Assembly: GCA_963932465.1 (NCBI GenBank)
Contig: OZ010799.1
Span: forward strand, 158,344,761-158,408,760
DNA: 64,000 nt
Direction: 5' to 3'
Source of the DNA: Maratus speciosus
Taxonomy: Eukaryota > Arthropoda > Arachnida > Araneae > Salticidae
Under the pieces are notes generated by a model. It had not been told where the DNA came from. It worked only from the letters and a program-made list of their open reading frames with translations, and ran no database searches. Both the position numbers and the translations under genes were made by a program. Of the stretch, positions 1 to 8,258 are shown piece after piece (positions within the stretch are counted from its first letter, which is position 1; every line of letters begins with the position of its first letter).

Positions 1-1153
1 GGTTGCAAAAGCAAAACATGTTCTAATTTGCGTTTTTTGCACAACTTAGGGGTGTAACACTTTGAAGTAACGCATGGTATTTACTTACAGGATGCAACTA
101 CTTTCTAAGAACAGTCGAAAGAAAATTCCAAATTTAAAAAAAATGAAGTGAGTGAAAAGCGTTATAAATTACAATTTTTAAGCAATTTTTAATAATGACG
201 ACAAATTGTTGGTGATAGAACCTTTTCAAACATAAGCTATATTTTATGTCTATTCCACTACCACCAGAGGGTTGCAGGAGCTAAAAACTTTCTAAATTGC
301 GATTTCTGTGATACTGAGAAGTCTAGAAACTTTAAATATGGCATGGTAGTTACTTATAAAATATAAATGCCCTCGAAGGAACGTCGAAAATAAATTCGAA
401 TTTAAAAGGGGTGAAGCGAAGGGGAGGTGCGAAAAGCCTTCTAAAAATGTTCTAAATTACGATTCTATGGAATTTCAGGGAATATAAACCTATTACAAAA
501 GTAATAGTTGCGAATCAATGGTAACAGTCTCTGATCCTACACAGGTTATATTTTATGCCGTTGATTCTACCACCTGAGATTCACAGGAACAACAAACGTT
601 CTAAAAAAGGCCTTTAAAAGCTTTTTAAATTAGGTTTCTGTGGAATATTAGGAAATAACAAACCAATTTCAAAATTAATGTTGGCAAATTAATGGTGACA
701 GTTCCTGATTCAACAAAGCCCTTTATGTTGAGAGAGGTGGTAGGACTGGAATTTGACATGATGGTTAATTTTAAGACATAAGAAGATGGTTTCTAAAAAA
801 TTCAAAACTTCAAATGAATACTGAAATGAACGTATTACTTGAGCATAAAATTTTCAAAATATTTTCTAAATTATCATTGATTTAGTTTTATTTCATTTTA
901 TTAATTTAAGTCTCATTTCTGCCTAATGCAGTGTAATAATGATGTTTAATTAAACTGTGTTTTAAATAGTAATTTTTGAATTATTCCTAAAAGTAATAAG
1001 TACCTTTTAATAAAGAAAACCCTTTTAATGAAATAAAATATTACCTTTTAATAAAATAAAAATTTAGTTAGTACCTTTTAATAAAAATTAGACTTATAAA
1101 TATCACTTGCCATATTTCAAATATTACGCGAGCAAAGCCGCGGGGTTTGCTAG
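1..1153 (+). mobile_element. HINE element E1, 3' part only (type I 3' half)
   Basis: The window opens inside this element. It holds about four terminal monomers, the type I block near 720-760, an A/T-rich tail with accttttaataaa repeats, and the hairpin end with CTAG at 1150-1153. It is about 98% alike to 14012-15165 at a constant offset of 14,011, so E1 and E4 are close relatives. Confidence 0.78.
999..1095 (+). repeat. Short accttttaataaa direct repeats in the type I 3' tail
   Basis: The block accttttaataaa occurs three to four times in imperfect tandem, spaced 20-40 bp. The same cluster sits at the equivalent place in E4, E5, E7, E9 and E11-E16 (for example 15011-15100 and 51121-51190), with copy number varying by deletion; E10 keeps only one. 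It is a marker of the type I 3' half and has no evident coding role. Confidence 0.7.
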
Positions 1154-1154
1154 T
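1126..1154 (+). other. HINE 3'-terminal hairpin and CTAG/T end
   Basis: The stem agcaaa/tttgct has one G:G mismatch, two further C:G pairs and a gcg loop (1131-1151). Its last two bases are the CT of CTAG, and a T follows. This hairpin is repeated with little change at the ends of E2, E4, E5, E7, E9-E17. E5 and E7 carry gccacgg in place of gccgcgg. Termination hairpins next to a CTRR end are typical of rolling-circle transposons. Confidence 0.75.
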
Positions 1155-1155
1155 C

Positions 1156-3296
1156 TATACTTATTTTTTTTTAATATTATAAAGAGGAAATAATTGTTTA
1201 TTTGTAGGAGGTAAGCTCTGGAACTACCGAACCGATTGCAAAAGTAATGATATCACAATGATGGTGTTAGTCCAACTTAGAACATAAGCTATATCTAATA
1301 CCGCGCCACTGACCAAAAGGGGGTGCAGGAGCAAAAAAACGTTCTAAAAATGCCATTTTTGTGTTACTGAAGGGCCTAGAAACATGAAATTTGGAATGGT
1401 AGTTACTTATAAGATACTAATGATCTCTAAGGACATCTCTTAAAAAAAATCGAAGCTAAAAAGGGGTGAAAATGCGCAAAAAGCGTTATAAAAAACGTTC
1501 TAAATGGCGATTTTTACGCAATTTCAGGAAGTAGCGAACCGATTTCAAAAATATTGGTGTCAAAATGATGGTGACAACGCTTGCTCTAATATAGAATACA
1601 TTTTATGTCGGTGCCATTACCCTAAAGGGGGTGCAGGAGTAAAAAACGTTCGAAATTGCGATTTTTGTGTTACTGAAGGGTCCAGATACATGGAATTTGG
1701 CCTGGTAGTTACTTATGAGATATAAATCATCTCTAAGAACATTTCTTAAAAAAATCGAAATTTAATAGAGGTGAAAATGAGCAAAAAGCGTTCTAAAAAA
1801 CGTTTTAAATGGCGATTTTTACGCAATCTCAAGAAGTACCAAACCGATTTAAAAAATAATGGTGTCAAAATGATGGTGACAACCCTTGCTCCAATATAGG
1901 CTACATTTTATGTTGGTGCCACTACCCCTAAAGGGGGTGCAGGAGCAAACAAAAGTTCGGAATTGCGATTTTTGTATTACTGAAGGTCCCAGATACATGG
2001 AATTTGGAATGGTAGTTACTTATAAGATATAAATGATCTCTAAGAACATTTCTTAAAAAATTCGAAATTTAAAAGGGGTGAAAATGCGCGAAAAGCGTTC
2101 TAAAAAACGTTCTAAATGGCGATTTCTACGCAATTTCAGATAATACCCAACCTATTTCAAAATTAATGGTTGGAAATAGATGATGACAGTTCTTGCTGCA
2201 ACATAGGCTCTATTTCATGTCAGTGTCACTACCGCCTAGAGGTTGCAGAAGCAAAAAAACGTTCTAAATTGCGATTTTTGTGTTACTGAAGATCCTGAAA
2301 TAAGGCAGGGCAGTTATTTATAAGATACAAATTATCTCTAAGAACATATGAAACCGATTTCAAACAGAACGATTGCAAATTGATGGTGATGAACCTACTC
2401 AAACATAAGCTATATTTTATGTCGAGGGTTGCAGGAGCAAAATCTTTCCAAATTACGATTTTTGCGGTACTGAAGAGGCTAGAAACTTTAAATACAGCAC
2501 GTTAGTTACTTATAAAATATAAATGTGCTCTAAGAAGAATCGAAAATAAATTCGAAATTAAAAATGGGTGAAGCGAAGGGAAGGAGCGAAAAGCATTCTA
2601 AAAGTGTCCTAAATTACGATTTCTATGGAATCTCGGGAAATAATAAACAGATTACAGAAGTTATTGGTTGCTAATCAAGAGTGATAGTCCATGATCCTAT
2701 ACGGGCTATATTTTGTGTCGGTGTCACTGCCACCTGTTTGGCAGGAACAACAAGAAAGCTTTTAAACACATCTAAATTATGTGTTCTATAGAATATTAGT
2801 AAATAACAACCGATTTCAATGTTAATGATGGCAAATTAATGGTGACAGTCTCTGTTTCAACATTTTTCGAGACATTCTGTTTCAACTCTGTTTCGGCATT
2901 TTATGTTGGTGCCACTAACACCAGAGAGGTGTTAGATTGTTAGACAAAAAGCTTGGAATTTGACATGATGTTTAATTTTAAGATATAAATGTGTTAAGAT
3001 GGTTTCTAAAAAATCAAAACTTCAAATTAATACTGAAATGAGTGTATGAAATGAGCATAAATGTCTCAAAAATTCTTTCTAAATTATCATTTAATTGGAA
3101 TTAGTTTTAGTTCTTCTTATTAATTAAAAATCTCATTTCTGTCTTTTGCACTTTTATAATGTTGTTTAGGCAAACTGTGGCTTAATTTGTAATTTATGAA
3201 TTATTTCAAAAAGTGTTCTTCTAATAAAAAATAGTCATGCAAATATCACTTGGCGTATTTCAACTATTACGCGAGCAAAGCCGCGGGGTTTGCTAG
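1156..3296 (+). mobile_element. HINE element E2 (type II 3' half)
   Basis: The 5' end attataaagagg is at 1176. Monomers follow with gaaccgatt and ggctatattttatgtcggt landmarks. The type II block (tttttcgagacattct, then gtttcggcattttatgttgg) is near 2862-2912. The hairpin ends with CTAG at 3293-3296. The 5' junction carries an extra poly-T run compared with the other elements. Confidence 0.78.
1777..1899 (+). other. 40-codon basic small ORF inside a HINE monomer (doubtful)
   Basis: This frame starts at an ATG in gaaaatgagc and stops at TAG after exactly 40 codons. It starts MSKKRSKKRF and ends LAP plus one residue. The same frame and length recur at 18483, 19097 and 51557 in monomers that differ elsewhere. 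The amino half is very rich in Lys and Arg. I recognise no family. The reading frame may simply be inherited from the monomer consensus, and most other monomers break it, so coding is not established. Confidence 0.15.
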
Positions 3297-3559
3297 TCTA
3301 TACTTCCTATTATAAAGAGGAAAAAATTGTTTATTTGTAGGAGGTAAGCTCAGGAACTAACGAACCGATTCCAAAAGTAATGGTATCCAAATTATGGTGT
3401 TAGTCCAACTTAGAACATAGGCTATATCTTATGTCGGTGCCACTACCCCAAAGGGGGTGCAGGAGCAAAAAACGTTCTAAAAATGCGATTTCTGCGTTAC
3501 TGAAGGGCCTAGAAATATGAAATTTGGAATATTAGTTACTTATAATATATATTATAAAG

Positions 3560-4780
3560 CAGTAAGATCTAAAAGTTCCGCCGGAATGTTTTCAAAAACT
3601 ACATGGTGGATTTTTTTGCAAATAGTGTCATTCGATAGAGAATATTCACGTGGTAGTTTATGAGTAAAATATACAGGGATAACTATGATTTTTGGTAATA
3701 AATTTCGCATTTTATTGTTATTTTGAACGAAAAGGTTGCCAGAGGTTATTTTTGGCGACAAATGAATTGAAATCCCTGTATCCGTTAGAAAATAAATGAA
3801 AAAATAATTACTGATATTTAATGGTAAAAAAAGAAAGAAAAATCCATTTAAATGAGGGATTATGTTAAAAAACGAATATATTTAATTTAAAGCTAAAAGA
3901 AATATTTGTAATTTAATTTAAACCTGAAAGAAATATTTGTAATGCTTAAAGATTAATTTAATGAGAAAGATTACAATTGATACGCAATATTTGGCTCATT
4001 ATCGCTTGCGTTAGATTATAGAAATGAATTTGAAAATTTGATTAGATGAATTTTTAATGACTTTTTTTTTCCTTTTGTTCTTTTCTTTTTATTTTTATCT
4101 AATTGCCCCATCACGTAACTTATAGAAGAAACAAGCAGATGTAATTGTGAGTCACATGTGTAATTATTATTTATTTCTTTACGATTTTTTATTTTACTTT
4201 TGTCCCCAAACAATGTGATTTTAAGTCAAAAATGTGTAAGTGTGACACTAGCTTGAGGACATTCTCATAAATGGTGTTTTTTCAAGTGAACGAGATTTTT
4301 TTTTTGAGTATATTTTTATATTCAATTGTAACTTATATGGATATCAGTTAATGTTTTAAAAATGGAATCAAATACTTAAATTTTAGTGTGAATTTCTGCC
4401 ACACATACATATTGTAAAATAATTTCATATTTTTTTAAATATTTTTCACCGTAATTCCAAAAGCATGTGATATTTATAAACTCGAACTCAGATCAATGAA
4501 TATTATCCATTTTTTAAGCAAATATTATCTATTGTTTATTTTATTTTTTCTTAAGTCATATCCCCAATATCATTTATAGGAAAATTCACACCTTCGAAAT
4601 CTAGGAAATAAAGATAGTTTTTAAGGAAATTTATACAATCATGCGTTATTATTATCGAAAAATTCAACATTTTGAAAAAAAAAATTGCAAGTCTTCTGTA
4701 ATTCGTCATTTCTTCTTCGTGTTTCTTCGTAATTTCTCCTCTGTTATGTAATATTTCAAATGATATTGGACTAATTTTCG
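3560..4780. other. Unassigned AT-rich interior of E3
   Basis: I see only AT-rich DNA with poly-A and poly-T runs, and no transposon end or convincing coding frame. The short reverse-strand frames here (3552-3761 and 4016-4213) have low-complexity composition and no recognisable motif. Confidence 0.5.
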
Positions 4781-5030
4781 ATCATCGAGCCACCGCCAAA
4801 TGGCATATCTATATAGTATCGCTAAGAATGGATTTTCTAAAGTAGCACCCCTAACGGCGTTTTTGCAAGGAGAGGGAAAAAATTCCTTAAAAGTCGGATA
4901 TTATAATTATGCGTCAGATGATAGCATAATTTAATGTATTTTAGTATGCTAAATCGATTGGTGCCAAGTAAATTCTTATAAGTCCGACAGTTCATGACAT
5001 TTTTCATATTTTTCTAATTTGGCGGTGTTT
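4781..5030. repeat. Possible eroded small inverted-repeat element
   Basis: The 9-mer accgccaaa near 4790 is inverted as tttggcggt near 5020, with weak further matching inward. The GGCG-rich vocabulary resembles the MITEs at 5177 and 7572. No clear target duplication is visible, so this is tentative. Confidence 0.2.
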
Positions 5031-5176
5031 TTGGCGTCTAAACCTCAAAATATCTAACATTACATCCGTTACTCTAGCAACGAAAAAAATTCAAATTAAC
5101 TCTTTTGGATAGAGAATAAAAACGGCTCAATGAGTTTGAGAAAAAAAATACGAACATCTTAATGAAAAAAATTAAT

Positions 5177-5402
5177 GGTACTACTTAGTTATCCCGTTTA
5201 CCAATTTCTCCAAATAATATAAATCGCCAAATCACTCGCCAAATGTGACGCCAAATGTCACAAAGTGATTTTTATTTCGACGTTTTATTTGTATTTTTAT
5301 TAATGTTATAATAATTTATTTGTTCTTTCGTTATTTAAAATAAATATTATGTCAATTTGTATAATTTGGCGAAATTGGTCGACGGGATAACTAAGTAGTA
5401 CC
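5177..5402. mobile_element. 226-bp MITE with 39-bp terminal inverted repeats
   Basis: The left arm 5177-5215 (starts ggtactacttagttatcccg) matches the reverse complement of the right arm 5364-5402 at 36 of 39 positions. The centre is AT-rich with no ORF. A related partial copy lies at 61716-61925: its central 80 or so bases (tgatttttatttcgacg onward) are nearly the same and its right arm is missing. I cannot name the superfamily. Confidence 0.7.
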
Positions 5403-5652
5403 AACGAAAATATTTAAATATGAAATCAATATTTGTAACGACTTAAAAATTATTTTCAATGAAAGAAATTGGAATTGGAAAAATATTTGGCGATTTATAA
5501 TTTGCTCCTCGATAAGAAGAAACAAGTTGGAAATTGCTCGTCAAACGTGGCAAATGAGGTGCGTTCGTACTATAACTAGTTTTATAATTATTTTTTGCAC
5601 CCCATATTGTAATGAATGTATACTTTTTTGCACTTCATAAAGCGCATAGTCT

Positions 5653-6858
5653 GATACATCATTAAAATGCCCTTCCAATAATTTTTTCCCATTCCCCGTA
5701 ATGTAACGGAACACTTTTGACTGTCCCTGTAATTAAACTATACATCCGATTTTCCTAAAATTTGAAACAGCTCAACAAAACTTTGCAACAATTATATCTT
5801 TAAAATTTCAGACCATTCGGAAGGCTGTAATATCATTAAAATGCACTTGCAATAATTTTTCCCATTCCCCGTAATGTAACGGAACACTTTCGACTGTCCC
5901 TGTAATTAAACTATACATCCGATTTTCCTAAAATTTGAAATAGCTCAACAAAACATTGCAACAATTATATCTTTAAAATTTCAGACCATTCGGAAGGCTG
6001 TAATATTATTAAAATGCACTTGCAATAATTTTTCCCATTGGCCGTAATGTAAAGAAAAACTTTTGACTGTCCCTGTAATTAAACTATGCATCCGATTTTC
6101 CTAAAATTTGAAATGGCTCGACAAAATTTTTCAACAGTTATATCTTTAAAATTTCAGATCATTCGGAAGGCTCTAATATCATTAAAATGCACTTGCAATA
6201 ATTTTTCCCATTGGCCGTAATGTAAAGAAAAACTTTTGACTGTCCCTGTAATTAAACTATACATCCGATTTTCCTAAAATTTGAAATGGCTCGACAAAAT
6301 TTTGCAACAGTTATATCTTTAAAATTTCAGATCATTCGGAAGGCTGTAATATCATTAAAACGCACTTGCAATAATTTTTCCCATTGGCCGTAATGTAAAG
6401 AAAAACTTTTGACTGTCCCTGTAATTAAACTATGCATCCGATTTTCCTAAAATTTGAAATGACTCGACAAAATTTTTCAACAGTTATATCTTTAAAATTT
6501 CAGATCATTCGGAAGGCTCTAATATCATTAAAACGCACTTGCAATAATTTTTCCCATTGGCCGTAATGTAAAGAAAAATTTTTGACTGTCCCTGTAATTA
6601 AACTATACATCCGATTTTCCTAAAATTTGAAATGGCTCGACAAAATTTTGCAACAGTTATATCTTTAAAATTTCAGATCATTCGGAAGGCTCTAATATCA
6701 TTAAAATGCGCTTTCAATAATTTTTCCCATTGGCCGTAATGTAAAGAAAAACTTTTGACTGTCCCTGTAATTAAACTATACATCCGATTTTCATAAAATT
6801 TGAAATGGCTCGACAAAATTTTGCAATAATCATATATTTGAAATTTCAGACCATTCGG
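5653..6858. repeat. Seven tandem 173-bp repeats in exact register
   Basis: The anchor gactgtccctgtaattaaac begins at 5719, 5892, 6065, 6238, 6411, 6584 and 6757, so every step is exactly 173 bp. Copies 1-2 have cattccccgtaatgtaacgg where copies 3-7 have cattggccgtaatgtaaag. Copies 3 and 5 share tatgcatccg and tttttcaac; copies 4 and 6 share tatacatccg and ttttgcaac. This shows a 346-bp dimer. Confidence 0.9.
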
Positions 6859-6884
6859 TTGGGTAGTTTTTGCTCTGTTACATG

Positions 6885-6942
6885 CGGACAGACGGACGGA
6901 CGGACAGACGGACAGACGGACGGACAGACGGACGGACGGACT
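6885..6942. repeat. (GGAC/AGAC) microsatellite
   Basis: An irregular run of cggacagacgg tetramers lies between the last 173-bp repeat and the right end of the TIR element. It is GC-rich in an AT-rich setting. Confidence 0.9.
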
Positions 6943-7278
6943 GAACGACGAAGGTGCTACGTATTTATATAATTACGAACGCACCTAAAAATGGGTACAT
7001 TTATAACAGCCGTGCGCAGATCTCGCCAATAGCATTTTTAAAATTGCCAGTAGCAGTAGTTACATTTTTCGTATGTAAATTAAAATTAAAAATAATTCTT
7101 TGTTTTTAATTATGGAATTATTTCCTGTTATTGTTTGTCTTTTCAATTTTTTAAATGAAATTAGTGTAAGGCATGCATTTTAAATGAAATGAGTGAAAGG
7201 TTTGTATCTTAAATGAAAATAATAAATATAAGAATATGGTATGGAAACAATCTTTGTTGATTTATGACCTGCGCCCGG

Positions 7279-7494
7279 TTAACATAAAAGTATCTCAAAA
7301 GCCACATATTCACTTTTCTTTGTTCTCATAGGAATCCAAGTTAACCTTCCGTAATCGGATACTTCACATATTGGTGTATTAGCTATAATGTTGAAAGCAT
7401 CGTTTATGTTTGAAGCGAAAATTTCACGATGAATTCTATTACACAAAATCGCATCATCATCATCTACTACATATTTAAAACGGAAATTTGCATT
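7279..7494 (-). pseudogene. Stop-free reverse frame, 71 codons, possible exon or gene fragment
   Basis: The frame runs from after a TGA to a TAA on the minus strand and has no ATG near its start. It contains an Asp run (VVDDDDAILC), then a mixed stretch with Cys, Trp, Arg and Glu (for example SDYGRLTWIPM), which looks more like protein than the Lys/Asn/Phe-rich shadows elsewhere. I recognise no family. With this base composition a frame this long is expected many times in 64 kb by chance, so the call rests on composition alone. An AG that could act as a splice acceptor precedes the Asp run. Confidence 0.18.
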
Positions 7495-7571
7495 TCATTC
7501 CGATTGTTTATAATACTTTGATAGGATATACCACAAATGGTGTTACCAATGTCATATACGATAATGGCGAG

Positions 7572-7760
7572 TATACCCCATATTGGCGAGATTTTTTACC
7601 GATGGTAATTTGGCGAAAACATAAACAGCATTAACAACAACTTCCAGGTTACCATATCAAGCAAAATAACGACACTTTGGCGTCAGTTAAGTATTGTTGC
7701 GTATTGCAATGTTTCTGACATTGGCGTCAGAAAAAAATCGCGCCTATATGGGGCATGTAT
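7572..7760. mobile_element. MITE of about 189 bp with GGCG-rich inverted ends
   Basis: The left end (tataccccatattggcgaga) is the imperfect inverse of the right end (cgcgcctatatggggcatgta), about 20 of 26 positions. The interior is AT-rich and has no ORF. It lies between the two reverse stop-free frames. Confidence 0.55.
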
Positions 7761-7906
7761 GACATCTGTGCCCAAGTGGTTAGGTAATAATTTTGGAAAG
7801 GTTTTAGTGTATACATATTGTTCAACGCTACTTAGTCATAGAGAAAAAAAAATTAAAAAATTAAGTGAACCTGATTATGAAAGAGTTTAGCCTTTTTTAA
7901 AAAAAT

Positions 7907-8038
7907 CTACAGAAAGTATTTTGATACAAGTGACACTGTTACATGACTTTTCAGGAATGGTGTTAGTATATAACATTTCATTATATGTTGATTAGTTATA
8001 GAGCTATTAATTCCTGTTGTCATAACGGTCTCATTACC
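7907..8038 (-). pseudogene. Stop-free reverse frame, 43 codons, preceded by a splice-acceptor-like site
   Basis: On the minus strand a TTAACTAAC branch-point-like motif is followed by a short T-rich stretch and an AG directly before this frame. The frame begins GNETVMTTGI and ends KYFL. It is in the same orientation as 7279-7494, so the two could be exons of one captured fragment. Length alone is not significant and I recognise no family. Confidence 0.15.
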
Positions 8039-8237
8039 CTACCAAAAGTGCATTGTTAGTTAACAACTAAAAGAATTACATCGTAATAGGTAAATTTTGT
8101 CCAACGTTTAAGGTAATATTATATCACAATGGCGTTCGCATCGTTTTCAGCAATGAGTAAGTTCTAGCTGAAGGTCCATATTGTTTAAAATGAAAGTTCA
8201 AATTCACCAATGTTCATTTGGAAAAATTGACCAGCGC

Positions 8238-8257
8238 AGCGGGCATAGCCTGCTAGT
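8238..8257 (+). other. Variant rolling-circle 3' hairpin with CTAG/T end
   Basis: The stem agcgggc/gcctgct (seven pairs, one G:T) with an ata loop ends exactly on the CT of CTAG at 8253-8256. The stem sequence differs from the array's standard hairpin, but its position relative to CTAG/T is identical. The next element's 5' end follows 10 bp later. Confidence 0.65.
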
Positions 8258-8258
8258 C

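Larger units (their letters stand above)
5557..6986. mobile_element. Non-autonomous TIR element, 1.43 kb, carrying a 173-bp satellite
   Basis: The perfect 13-bp terminal inverted repeats are aggtgcgttcgta (5557-5569) and its complement (6974-6986). Almost all of the interior is seven 173-bp repeats, followed by a GGAC/AGAC microsatellite. There is no transposase frame. A target duplication is uncertain: aaatg lies just left of the element, and aaatg appears again two bases beyond the right end. Confidence 0.65.
3299..8256 (+). mobile_element. E3: composite HINE-like element with foreign interior and different 3' end
   Basis: It opens with a standard HINE 5' end (attataaagagg at 3309) and one normal monomer up to about 3545. 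It then changes abruptly to unrelated sequence until a second kind of 3' end at 8238-8256. The following element starts 10 bp later, as elsewhere in the array. Two readings fit. It may be a composite Helentron that captured about 4.7 kb, or a different Helentron family may have been inserted next to a truncated HINE; a tatattataaag motif at 3547-3558 could be that family's 5' end. The interior holds three other transposons and two stop-free reverse frames. Confidence 0.5.

Noticed and set aside
1504..1725. 73-codon forward frame, with a relative at 29491
   Set aside because: It is an alternative frame of a HINE monomer and is broken in nearly all other monomers.
5653..6858. CRISPR-like array
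   Set aside because: The 173-bp units are contiguous with no unique spacers and lie in a eukaryotic TIR element.
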